64,000 bases of DNA, from contig OZ241368.1 of assembly GCA_965200525.1 (NCBI GenBank), positions 1,488,001 to 1,552,000 on the forward strand. Reading direction: 5' to 3'. Below the pieces are notes generated by a model that did no database searches, had not been told where the DNA came from, and worked only from the letters and a program-made list of their open reading frames with translations. Below are positions 33,704-43,100 of the stretch, one piece after another. Source of the DNA: JANNPJ01 sp965200525. Lineage in GTDB: Bacteria > Actinomycetota > Actinomycetes > Actinomycetales > Kineosporiaceae. The first letter of the stretch is position 1. Each line of letters opens with the position of its first letter. A program made the position numbers and the translations under genes.

Positions 33704-35440
33704 TCAGTCGAGCGCCGCCTCGATCGCGAGCCGGAGCTGCTCGGACCACGGCCGGTGCCGGGCCCGCTCGACCCGGACCTGGATCACACTGGTTCCGGTG
33801 GGCGGGTCGGCGAGCACCTGGCGCAGCCGATCGACGTCGTCCACCAGCTCGTGCCGCACCCCGTAGCCGGCGCACAGGGCGGCCGGATCGGCGTCCTGGG
33901 GGGTGCCGAAGACCCGCTCGAAGATCTCCCGCCGGGCCGGGTCGCCGGCCGCCCGGCCGCCGTGCTCGAGCAGCTCGAAGATCCCGCCCCCGCCGTCGTC
34001 CAGGACGACGATCTGCAGGTCCGGGCGCTGCTCGCGCGAACCGACGAGCAGACCGCCGGCATCGTGCAGGAAGGTCAGATCGCCGACCAGGCAGCGCACC
34101 CGGCCGGTGGTGGAGTCGGCCAGGGCCACCCCGGCCGCGGTCGAGAGCGTGCCATCGATCCCGGCCAGGCCCCGGTTGGCCAGCAGCCGGGCGGTCGGCG
34201 CGAGCGGGCCGGCAGCCAGGTCGAGGTCGCGGATCGGATTGCTGGAGCCGGCGAACAGCACGTCGCCGGGACCGGTGACGGCGGCCAGCTCGCGGGCGAT
34301 CAGGGCGCCGGTCAGCCGGCCGGCCGCGGCCTCGTCGTCGATCAGCCGGTCGATCACGGCCCCGGCCGTGCCGGCCGCGAGCGACCAGGCGGCCGGCCAG
34401 TCCGGGGCGGACGGCTCGTTCTCGGCCGGCGCGACGGCGCCGGCGACCAGGGCGGCCCGCCGGCCGGGGTCGGCCCAGTCCAGCCGGTCCGAGACCACCA
34501 CCAGCTCGACGTCGGCCCTGCCGAGCAGGCGGGTGACCGGCCGGGACAGCGTCGGCCGGCCGAACATCACCACCCGCTCGATCCGGCCGCCGAGCTCGGG
34601 CCGGGCCAGCAGCAGGCGGTAGGGCCCGATCGCACCGGCGGTGCGGGCGCCGGACGACGGCTCGGCCAGCAGGGGCCAGCCGGCCCGGACGGCCAGCTCG
34701 GCCGCGGCCGGGCCGGCTCCGTCACCGGCCAGGACGACGGTCCGGGGCCCGGTGGGCAGGGTCACCGGGGTCGGGCTCGGGGACGGCGCGAGCCGGGTCA
34801 GCCCGGCCGTGCCCAGCGGCCCGGTCAACGGCTCCGGCCAGTCGGGCCGGTCCGGGCCGGCCGGGTCGTCCGGGGTCAGGGGGTCGGTGAAGGCCACGTT
34901 GACCTGGACCGGGCCGGGCCGCCCGCCCGGGTTGCCCCGGGCCGCGGCCACCGCCCGGGCGACCACGTTGCGCCAGGCCCCGACCAGGCCGGGGCCCCGC
35001 TGCGGGGCCGGGATCTCGGCGAACCAGCGCACCGCGTCGCCGAACAGCTTGACCTGGTCGGTGGTCTGGCTGGCCCCGGTGGCGCGCAGCTCGTGCGGCC
35101 GGTCGGCGGTGATCACCAGCAGCGGCACCCCGGCGTGGGCCGCCTCCAGCACGGCCGGGTGCAGGTTCGCGGCCGCCGTCCCGGAGGTGGTGATCACCGC
35201 GGCCGGGGTCGTGGGGTCGGCCCGGGCCAGGCCGAGGGCGACGAACCCGGCCGACCGCTCGTCCAGCCGGACGTGCAACCGCACCCGCCCGGCCGTGGCC
35301 GCCTCGGCCACGGCGTAGGCCAGCGGGGCCGAGCGGCTGCCCGGGCAGAGCACCACCTGGCGAACCCCGAGCTCGGCCAGCGCCTCGACGATCACCGTGG
35401 CCAGTGCCGTGGACGGGTTCATCCGTTCATCGTCGCTCAC
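33704..35440 (-). CDS. menD: 2-succinyl-5-enolpyruvyl-6-hydroxy-3-cyclohexene-1-carboxylate synthase
   Basis: This 578-residue ThDP enzyme joins isochorismate and 2-oxoglutarate in menaquinone synthesis. Motifs seen are VLCPGSRSAPLAYAVAEA (about 30-47), HVRLDERSAGFVALGLA with the ThDP-activating Glu, TTSGTAAANLHPAVLEA, and the ThDP/Mg region GDLTFLHDAGGLL (about 454-466). The GTG at 35438-35440 gives MSDDERMNPS; the ATG at 35420-35422 is an equally good start. It begins 12 bp after the 1011-residue gene on the same strand. The substrate 2-oxoglutarate is also used by KorAB. Confidence 0.93.
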   Translation of the reverse strand: MSDDERMNPSTALATVIVEALAELGVRQVVLCPGSRSAPLAYAVAEAATAGRVRLHVRLDERSAGFVALGLARADPTTPAAVITTSGTAAANLHPAVLEAAHAGVPLLVITADRPHELRATGASQTTDQVKLFGDAVRWFAEIPAPQRGPGLVGAWRNVVARAVAAARGNPGGRPGPVQVNVAFTDPLTPDDPAGPDRPDWPEPLTGPLGTAGLTRLAPSPSPTPVTLPTGPRTVVLAGDGAGPAAAELAVRAGWPLLAEPSSGARTAGAIGPYRLLLARPELGGRIERVVMFGRPTLSRPVTRLLGRADVELVVVSDRLDWADPGRRAALVAGAVAPAENEPSAPDWPAAWSLAAGTAGAVIDRLIDDEAAAGRLTGALIARELAAVTGPGDVLFAGSSNPIRDLDLAAGPLAPTARLLANRGLAGIDGTLSTAAGVALADSTTGRVRCLVGDLTFLHDAGGLLVGSREQRPDLQIVVLDDGGGGIFELLEHGGRAAGDPARREIFERVFGTPQDADPAALCAGYGVRHELVDDVDRLRQVLADPPTGTSVIQVRVERARHRPWSEQLRLAIEAALD

Positions 35441-35452
35441 CGGCCGGGCCGA

Positions 35453-38400
35453 TCAGCGCGCGACCCACCTGCGCCACCACCGGCCCCGGGTCGGCGGCGG
35501 ATCGGGAACGAGGTGGGCCGTGCCGTTCGAGACGCCCCGGCCGGAGCCGCCCGGGATCGGTGGATCGAGCGGTGGCTCGGCCGGTGGATCCACCGGTGGG
35601 CCGGCCGGTGAATCGGACCGGCCGGTCCGGAGGTCGATCTCGCCCGAGGTGGCCGGGGAACGCCGGACCCGGACGCCGAGCTCGCGCCGGGCCGGGCGGT
35701 TGACCAGGGCCAGCAGCCCGGAACTCCAGGCCGGCTGCGGATCGGCCCCGGGGCCTTCGCCGAGGGCGACGTCCAGCACTCCGCCGAGCGCCGGGCCGCG
35801 CAGCTGGCGCAGGGCCTCGTCGGCCGCGGCCAGCGACGCGCCCGGCAGCGCGCGGTCCCAGAAGGCGAGCAGGCTGGCCCGGTCGACCGGCCCCTGGTGC
35901 CGGCGCAGTTCCTGGTCGACCAGGACGGCCAGGTGCTCCTGGAGCTCGGCGGTGTCGTCGTGGGTGACCAGCCAGCGCAGCACCGGCCCGACCGGCAGCA
36001 GCGGCAGCCGGGGCTGCTCGCCGAGGCCTTCCGGCGGGTCGAGCATCGAGCGGGTCGAAGCGATCACCAGCTCGCCGGCCAGCCGGTAGCGGTTGGCCCG
36101 CAGCACCTCGGCCATCATCGGCATGGCCGGCTCGACGCCGAGCGGCACCGCCGTCCGCCAGGTCGAGCCGACCGGCACCACGGCGAGCCGGGAGCGCAGT
36201 ACGGTCCGGGCCTGGGCCGGCTCGGCGGCCAGGGCGACCTGGAACGCGGCCACCGTGATCCGCGGCGCGATCAGCCGCCGCACCTGCTGGTCGGCGCCGG
36301 GCCAGGCCCGGTCGGCCCACATCAGGATCTCGGCCGCCCGGCGGTGCAGGCCGTCGTCCACCTGCAACCAGCCCTCCCCGGTCGCGGCCAGCAGGTTCAG
36401 CAGCTGGGCCTGGGCGTCGGTGGTGCCGCCCCGGCGCGGCCGGTCCTGGCCTGCCGGCCCTCGCCGGGTCAGGAACGGGATCCGTTTCAACAGCGCGGCG
36501 GCCAGCCGGCCACCGGCGGCGTCGTCGATCCAGTCGGGCAGGTGCCGCAACGCGATCGGGACCAGCTCCGGGCCCAGCACGCTCGGGGCCCGCTCAACCA
36601 CGTGCAGCAGGACGGCGGCGCTCCACGGCTCGGCGTCGACCAGGCGGTCGAACACCTCGGCCACCATGGCCGCCGGATCCGCGTCCGGGTAGGCCCGGGC
36701 CACCTGGTGCAGCAGGTACTCCACGGCCGGGCCGCGCAGCCGCTGGTCGCCGGCGATCCGGCCCGAGGCCGAGGCGACCGCCACCTCCAGCGACACCGGC
36801 TGCCCGGCCAACGCTTCGGACCGGGCCACGGCCACCAGCTGGTCGACGTCCACGGCCGCGGCCAGCAGGGCGATCACCGCGGCCGGCAGCCGCTCCCCCA
36901 CCGGCGCGCCGGCCTGCGGCCAGGCCGCCTGTTCCCGGGTCAGCGGGGGCACGATCCAGCGGGCCAGGGCCACCTGGTCGAGCGGGCCGGCGATCTCGGC
37001 GATCCGAGCACCCAGGTCGGGGTCGAGCAGGGCCCGGACGGCCTGGTCGGTGAGCCGGCCCAGCCCCAGTCCGGCCAGGTTGGGCCCGCCGACCAGCCGG
37101 GCCGTCCGGTCGGCGAAGTCGATCGCCCGCAGCAGCAGCACTCCCTTGCGGACGTCGCGGCTGCGGTCCGAGGCCAGCCGCTCGACCAGCCGGGCGATCG
37201 AGGCCCGCAGCCGGCCGGCCAGGCCCGGGTCGAACGGCACCGCGGTCGGCAGCGGCGGGGCCTGCCGCAGCAGCCAGGAGTCGTCGGCCAGGGACAGCCG
37301 CAGGTAGCTCTCGAAGGCGGCCTGCACCAGCGCCCCCCGGACCGGCTCCCCGGCCTGAGCCGCCCGCAGCCGGGTCCAGGCCTGCTCGGCATCGTTCACG
37401 GTGGCCGCGACCAGCGAGGTCAGGGCTCCGGCGAGCTCGCTGGAGAGCCGTACCGAACTGGGCGTGTCCCGCAGGATGACCCGGGTCGCGGTCGGCAGCG
37501 CCAGCGGCAGGTCGCCACTGAGGGCCACCGCGGCGGCCAGCGGCCAGGCCGGACCGGCGGCCTGCTGCAACCGGGCCTGGGCCCCGACCTCGACCGGCCA
37601 CCACTCCCCCCGCTGCCCGCCGGGGGCCGGGGTGGCCAGGCTGACCTCGTCGAGCCGGCGCAGGCAGCGCTCCAGCACGGTGAAGTCCTCGCAGCAGGCG
37701 TCCAGGGCCAGGCGCGACCAGTCGGTCACCCGGATCCGCTGCCCGAGGTGGGTCAGCCGGTGATCGACCCCGTCCACCGCGACCAGGGTGGCCTCGACCC
37801 GCGGATCGACGATCACCACCGGCAGGTCGTCGCGCCGGCTGAGCCGGTCGACATCGGCCTGCGCGACCACGCTGAGCACCGGGCCGCGCCAGCCCGCGCC
37901 GGGCGCCCGGTCGGCGGCCGAGCCGGGTGCGGCGTCCGGGCCGCCCGGTCGCTCGCGTTCCAGCTGGGCCAGGACGTCGTCCAGCCGCTCGTGGGTCGAG
38001 AACGAGATCCGCAGGCAGGTGGCCGGCGGGGCGAAGAAGCTGACGGCGCCGATCCACAGCGCCCCGGCCTCGGTCGTGGCCGCGGCCAGCACCACCGGCG
38101 GGCCGCCGTCCAGGGCCGCGGCCACGGCGTCGATCAGGGCCCCGAGTGCACCGAGCCGGAACGCCGAGACGTCGCCGACGAAGTCGACCACGCTCTGCCG
38201 GTTGACCACGTCGCCGGCCGCCGGGGGCACGTCCGCGTCGAACCCGGCGTGGCCGCCGGCCGGCTCGGCGTCGTCCGACTCGGAGTAGCGGACCACCGCC
38301 ACACTCGGCCGGCGCTGCCAGCGCGGCGCCCGCCAGAGCTCGATCGGCCGGACGAAACCCGGTGCCAGCGCGCGCGCCTCGGCCTGCGGGTCGATCAGCA

Positions 38401-38488
38401 CGTGGCTGCGGGACGGCTCCTGGTGGTACCAGATCGCCCCTTCTTCGAGGAGGTGGAACCGCAGGCGGGGCTCGGCCGCCATGGTCAT
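35453..38488 (-). CDS. Large uncharacterised protein between menD and menB
   Basis: This 1011-residue cytoplasmic-looking protein has no signal peptide or clear membrane helix. The N-terminal third includes WIGAVSFFAPPATCLRISFST, which faintly recalls the GTPase-associated protein 1 family of actinobacteria (a helix, Trp-Ile, then an [L/I]-x-F-[S/T]-T strand). The middle is an Ala/Leu/Arg-rich helical repeat-like region, and the last 70 residues are proline-rich (PAGPPVDPPAEPPLDPPIP). I chose the ATG at 38486-38488, which has GAGGG 5 nt upstream; ATG 38482 is also possible. It is divergent from menB and just upstream of menD. I do not recognise a function, and no GTPase partner gene is adjacent. 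Confidence 0.6.
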   Translation of the reverse strand: MTMAAEPRLRFHLLEEGAIWYHQEPSRSHVLIDPQAEARALAPGFVRPIELWRAPRWQRRPSVAVVRYSESDDAEPAGGHAGFDADVPPAAGDVVNRQSVVDFVGDVSAFRLGALGALIDAVAAALDGGPPVVLAAATTEAGALWIGAVSFFAPPATCLRISFSTHERLDDVLAQLERERPGGPDAAPGSAADRAPGAGWRGPVLSVVAQADVDRLSRRDDLPVVIVDPRVEATLVAVDGVDHRLTHLGQRIRVTDWSRLALDACCEDFTVLERCLRRLDEVSLATPAPGGQRGEWWPVEVGAQARLQQAAGPAWPLAAAVALSGDLPLALPTATRVILRDTPSSVRLSSELAGALTSLVAATVNDAEQAWTRLRAAQAGEPVRGALVQAAFESYLRLSLADDSWLLRQAPPLPTAVPFDPGLAGRLRASIARLVERLASDRSRDVRKGVLLLRAIDFADRTARLVGGPNLAGLGLGRLTDQAVRALLDPDLGARIAEIAGPLDQVALARWIVPPLTREQAAWPQAGAPVGERLPAAVIALLAAAVDVDQLVAVARSEALAGQPVSLEVAVASASGRIAGDQRLRGPAVEYLLHQVARAYPDADPAAMVAEVFDRLVDAEPWSAAVLLHVVERAPSVLGPELVPIALRHLPDWIDDAAGGRLAAALLKRIPFLTRRGPAGQDRPRRGGTTDAQAQLLNLLAATGEGWLQVDDGLHRRAAEILMWADRAWPGADQQVRRLIAPRITVAAFQVALAAEPAQARTVLRSRLAVVPVGSTWRTAVPLGVEPAMPMMAEVLRANRYRLAGELVIASTRSMLDPPEGLGEQPRLPLLPVGPVLRWLVTHDDTAELQEHLAVLVDQELRRHQGPVDRASLLAFWDRALPGASLAAADEALRQLRGPALGGVLDVALGEGPGADPQPAWSSGLLALVNRPARRELGVRVRRSPATSGEIDLRTGRSDSPAGPPVDPPAEPPLDPPIPGGSGRGVSNGTAHLVPDPPPTRGRWWRRWVAR

Positions 38489-38549
38489 CACCACCCTCGG
38501 TCGTGAGCTCGTGCCCAGTGGCCCCGGCGCACGCCGTCGCCGCCCGGCC

Positions 38550-38555
38550 TATTCT
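38550..38555 (+). promoter_or_regulatory. -10 element (TATTCT) of leaderless menB promoter
   Basis: TATTCT fits TANNNT and ends 6 nt before the menB GTG, with no ribosome site between. The 73-bp divergent gap to the 1011-residue gene holds little else. Confidence 0.5.
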
Positions 38556-38561
38556 CGGCAG

Positions 38562-39497
38562 GTGCCGACCAAGACCGTTTCAGAGATCTTCGATCCGCAG
38601 TCGTGGGTTGTTGTCCCGGACCATGACTTTACCGACATCACCTACCATCGGTGCATCTTGCCGGGGCCGGCCGGGGCAACCGTCCGAATTGCGTTCGACC
38701 GGCCCGAGGTCCGCAACGCCTTCCGGCCGCACACGGTCGACGAGCTCTACCGGGCCCTGGACCACGCCCGCCGCACCCCCGACGTCGGCACCGTGCTGCT
38801 CACCGGCAACGGGCCGAGCGCCAAGGACGGCGGCCGGGCCTTCTGCTCCGGTGGTGACCAGCGGATCCGGGGCCGGTCCGGCTACCAGTACGCCGAGGGC
38901 GAGACCGGCGACACGGTGGACGCCGCCCGGGTCGCGGTCGAGGGCGGCCGACTGCACATCCTGGAGGTGCAGCGCCTGATCCGGACCATGCCCAAGGTGG
39001 TGGTGGCCGTGGTCAACGGCTGGGCCGCCGGCGGCGGGCACAGCCTGCACGTGGTCTGCGACCTGACCGTGGCCAGCCGGGAGCACGCCCGGTTCAAGCA
39101 GACCGACGCCGACGTCGGCTCGTTCGACGCCGGGTACGGCTCGGCCTATCTGGCCAAGATGGTCGGCCAGAAGTTCGCCCGGGAGATCTTCTTCCTCGGC
39201 CGGGCCTACGACGCCGAGGCGATGCAGCGGATGGGCGCGGTCAACCTGGTGGCCGACCACGCCGACCTGGAGCGGACCGCTCTCGAGGTGGCGGCCGAGA
39301 TCAACGCCAAGAGCCCGACCGCCCAGCGGATGCTGAAGTTCGCCTTCAACCTCACCGACGACGGCCTGATGGGCCAGCAGGTGTTCGCGGGCGAGGCCAC
39401 CCGGCTGGCCTACATGACCGACGAGGCGGTCGAGGGCCGCGACGCGTTCCTGCAGAAGCGGCCGCCGGACTGGTCGCCGTACCCCTACTACTACTGA
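38562..39497 (+). CDS. menB: 1,4-dihydroxy-2-naphthoyl-CoA synthase
   Basis: This 311-residue crotonase-fold enzyme cyclises o-succinylbenzoyl-CoA. Evidence is RIAFDRPEVRNAFRPHTVDEL near residue 45, AFCSGGDQRIRG (oxyanion loop), VVVAVVNGWAAGGGHSLHVVCDLTVAS, and the MenB-specific ending QKRPPDWSPYPYYY. The GTG at 38562-38564 is chosen because it follows the -10 TATTCT by 6 nt. An ATG upstream would enter the divergent promoter region. The protein is cytoplasmic and acts after MenE. Confidence 0.94.
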   Translation: MPTKTVSEIFDPQSWVVVPDHDFTDITYHRCILPGPAGATVRIAFDRPEVRNAFRPHTVDELYRALDHARRTPDVGTVLLTGNGPSAKDGGRAFCSGGDQRIRGRSGYQYAEGETGDTVDAARVAVEGGRLHILEVQRLIRTMPKVVVAVVNGWAAGGGHSLHVVCDLTVASREHARFKQTDADVGSFDAGYGSAYLAKMVGQKFAREIFFLGRAYDAEAMQRMGAVNLVADHADLERTALEVAAEINAKSPTAQRMLKFAFNLTDDGLMGQQVFAGEATRLAYMTDEAVEGRDAFLQKRPPDWSPYPYYY

Positions 39498-39610
39498 CCC
39501 TCCGGACGGACCAGCGAACTCACTGTGCGCGAAGGAGCGCTACCGAGCGGCTCGGCGTGGCAGTCTTTCTGTTCTGCGATACCGATCGAGGACTCGAAGG
39601 GGGCGGCCCC

Positions 39611-40027
39611 GTGCTGCTGAGCGTATTGCCCGCGTTGGTCTACATCGGTCTGATCTGTTACTGCGTGATCGAGTGCCTGCAGACGCCTGCGGCCGAGGTC
39701 CGCGGCCTGTCTCGGGCCGGTTGGATCGCCGCGGTCCTGGTGATCCCGCTGTTCGGGGCCCTCGCCTGGCTGATCTCACGGCGTGAGGCTGGCAGCCGCC
39801 GGCACCAGCGGTCACCGGCCGGGCCGCCCCGGGCCGACGGCTACGGCTGGACCGCCGAGGGCCTGGCCCAGCACCCGATCGGCCCGGACGACGACCCGGA
39901 GTTCCTGGCCGGGCTGGGCCGGGCCCAGCGCGAGCGGCAGCGGCTGCTGACCCGCCAGGAGGAGGACCGGCGCCGCCGCGAGCAGCAGGGCCGGCCGGAG
40001 GACCCGAGCACTCCCGACCAGGCCTGA
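39611..40027 (+). CDS. Small PLDc_N-type membrane protein, copy 1
   Basis: This 138-residue protein has two hydrophobic helices (about 3-23 and 38-56) separated by ECLQTPAAEVRGLSRAGW. This is the pattern of the phospholipase D-nuclease N-terminal domain found alone in many actinobacteria. The charged C-terminal half contains IGPDDDPEFL and ends in an RQEEDRRRREQQ helix. The GTG at 39611 has GAAGGGGGC about 8 nt upstream. It is paralogous to the gene at 53135-53464. Function is unknown; no catalytic PLD motif is present. The 113 bp before it show nothing clear. Confidence 0.65.
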   Translation: MLLSVLPALVYIGLICYCVIECLQTPAAEVRGLSRAGWIAAVLVIPLFGALAWLISRREAGSRRHQRSPAGPPRADGYGWTAEGLAQHPIGPDDDPEFLAGLGRAQRERQRLLTRQEEDRRRREQQGRPEDPSTPDQA

Positions 40028-40049
40028 CGGCCCCCGATCGGGGTCGACC

Positions 40050-40073
40050 CCGGGCCTGACCCTTCAGGCCCGG
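40050..40073 (+). terminator. Strong hairpin terminator after PLDc_N copy 1
   Basis: CCGGGCCTGA (40050-40059), loop CCCT, and TCAGGCCCGG (40064-40073) form a perfect 10-bp stem 22 nt after the stop codon. There is no U tract, as is usual in high-GC actinobacteria. A small CCCCGATCGGGG palindrome precedes it at 40032-40043. Confidence 0.65.
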
Positions 40074-40190
40074 CCCGGCCGATCCGATGGAAGTCCGGAG
40101 ACCAGGTGCCCGCACCGTCGCCGGGCCCGCGCGTCCCGGCCCGGAACCGGACCGGGGCCCGCTGAAGAACGAGGGCGATTGCGAGGCAGG

Positions 40191-43100
40191 ATGACCGAGG
40201 TCGGTGAGCCCTCCGCTGCTGCCGTCGGCGGCAGCCGCTCCGAGGGCCGCCGGATTGTCCTGCAGCACACCGCCCGCCTGCGCATCACGCTGGTCGAGGT
40301 CGACGGCGGCCGTCCCGAGATCCACAAGGAGTCGCTGGGCCCGAACGCGGTGGCCCGGGCCGCCCACGAGGCGGCGATGCTGCTCCGGCTGGCCGGCGTC
40401 CCGGGGGTGCCGAACCCCCTGCGACCGCCGGCCGGGGCCCTGCTCGCCTTCCCGGCGACGACCGGGGACCCGCTGTCCGAGCTGATCGGCCCGGCCGGGC
40501 CGACCTCGCCGGCCGAACTGGCCGACCTGCTCGACCTGGCCGTGAACCTGGCCGACCTGCTGGCCCGGGTGCACGAGCGGGGCGTCGTCCACCAAGACCT
40601 CAACCCGGCCAGCATCCTGATCAGGGCGGCCGACCGGACGCCGATGCTGATCGACTTCGACCTGGCCGGCACGGTGGTCGACGAGCAGCCCGGCCGGGCC
40701 GCCAGCACCTCGATCAGCGGCACCCTGGCCTACCTGGCCCCGGAACAGACCGGCCGCACCGGGCAGGTGCCCGACCAGCGGACCGACCTCTACTCGCTCG
40801 GCGTCACGCTGTACGAGCTGGCCACCGGCGGGCCCCCGTTCGGCCGGGGCGAGGACGACCCGCTGGCTCTGATCCACGACCACCTGGCCCGGGTGCCGGT
40901 GCCGGCGGCTGAGCTCAACCCGCTGCTGCCGGCCGGGCTGTCCGACGTCATCGGCCGGCTGATGGAGAAGGAACCGGCCCGCCGCTACCAGAGTGCCGCC
41001 GGGCTGGGCCACGACCTGCGCCGGCTGCGGGACGAGCCGGCCGACACCGACTTCCGGCTCGGCCTGCGGGACTTCCCGCTGCGGCTGGCCGCGCCGCCGG
41101 AGCTGATCGCTCGCGAACCCCAGCTGGCCGCTCTGATCGACGCCTTCGAGGCGGCCTGCGCCGGCGCGGCCGGCGGGATCCTGGTCGCCGGCGGAGCGGG
41201 AGTGGGCAAGACCGCGCTGATCGATCAGCTGCGGCCGGTGGTCACCGCGGCCGGCGGCTGGTTCGTCTACGGCCAGTTCGACGAGCGCAACCATGACCAG
41301 CGCTCGGACGCCGTCACCCGGGCCCTGCGCGGACTGGGCCGGATGCTGCTGGCCGAGCCCGACGGGGTGCTGGCCGGCTATCGCGAGCAGTTGCTGATCG
41401 CGCTCGGCGACAAGGCGCCGATGGCCGCGGCCCTGATCCCGGAGTTCGAGCTGCTGCTCGGGGTCCGCCCGGAGCGGCCGACCGGGGATCCGCTGCAGAT
41501 CCAGAGCCGGGTCTTCCGGGCCGGGCTGGACATCCTGCGGGTCACCGCATCTCCGGCCCGCCCGGTGGTGATCGTGCTGGACGACCTGCAGTGGGCGACC
41601 GCCTTCCCGCTCGGGCTGATCGACACCGTGCTGACCGACGACGACCTCTCCGGGCTGCTGCTGGTCGGGGCCTACCGGGACGGCGAGATCGGCGAGGACC
41701 ACCCGCTGCGGTCGCTCTCGGCCCGGTGGCAGGGGCTGGGCCGGGCCCCGGCCCGGATCGAGCTGACCGACCTGGTTCCGGCCGACCTGGCCACCATGGT
41801 GCGGAAAATGCTCCGACTGGCCCCGGACGAGGCCGCACGGCTGGCCGCGGCGGTCGGCGACCGCACCGGCGGGAATCCTTACGAGACGGTCGAGCTGCTC
41901 AACGCCCTACGGGCCGAGGGGGCCCTGACCCTCACCGGGAACGGCTGGTCGTGGGACGCCGGCCGGATCCGCCGTCACGTCGGGGCCGGCGATGTCGGGA
42001 CCCAGCTGCTCCGGTCCCGGATAGACCGGCTGCCCGAGCCGACCGCGGCGGTGCTGGAAACGATGGCGTGCCTCAGCGGCGTGGTCGATCTCGACCTGCT
42101 GGCCGCCGCGACCGCGCTGCCGGCCGCCGAGCTGCGCGACCGGCTCGGCCCGGCGAGCGAGGACGATCTGCTCACCCTGACCTCCACCGGCAGCACCGAA
42201 GGCACCGGCGGCGGGCAGACCGTGAGCTTTCGGCACGAGCGGGCCCGGCGGGCGGCCCGGACCCGGCTGAGCCCGGCCACGCTCCAGTCCCTGCAACTGC
42301 GGATCGCCCGGCGGCTGGCCACCGGACCGGGCCAGAACGCCGAGGCGGCCGAGCAGTACCTGGCCGCCCTCGACGCGGTCACCGACCCGGCCGAACGGCG
42401 TCAGGTGGCGATCGTCTTCCAGCGGGCCGCAGCCACCATGGCCGTCACCAATCCGACCGCGCGGGAACGCTTTCTCCGGTCCGCCGGCCTGCTGATCATC
42501 GGCCTGGGCACGGCCGAGGACAGCCGCCTGCTGCTCGAGCTGGAGATCCAGCGCCACGCCACGCTCTACGGTCTGGGCCAGTTCGCGCAGATGGACGAGC
42601 TCTACCAGTCGATCACCCGGCGCTGCCCGGACCCGCTGGCCGAGGTCGAGGCGGCCGGGGTCCAGATCGCCGGCCTGACCAACCAGAACCGGCCGCAGGA
42701 GGCGGTGGCTCTCGGCCTGCGCCTGCTCGGCCGGCTCGGCCTGGCCATCCCGGCCGCGGACCGGCTGGCCGGCGAGGTCGACCGCGGCCTGGATCAGCTC
42801 TACCGCTGGGTCGACGCCGACGACCAGGCCGGCGACCTGGCCCGGCCCGAGGTGCTGGACCCGACCGTGAACGCGATCGCCTCGATCATCAACCGGATGA
42901 TGCCGCCGTCGTTCTTCGGTGACCAGAACGTGCTGGCCTGGCTGGTGCTGGAGAGTGCGCGGCTGTGGGCCGAGCACGGCCCCTGCCGAGCCCTGGTCGG
43001 CCCGATCAACCACGCCGCGGTGGTCGCGATCGGAGCCCGGCAGGATCACCGGATCGGCTACCGGGTGGCCAAACGGGTGCTGGCCACCAGCGGCGAGCGG

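Noticed and set aside
35453..38488. A GTPase-centred conflict system around the 1011-residue protein
   Set aside because: No GTPase, protease or effector gene adjoins it. The neighbours are menD and menB, so a defence island is not supported.
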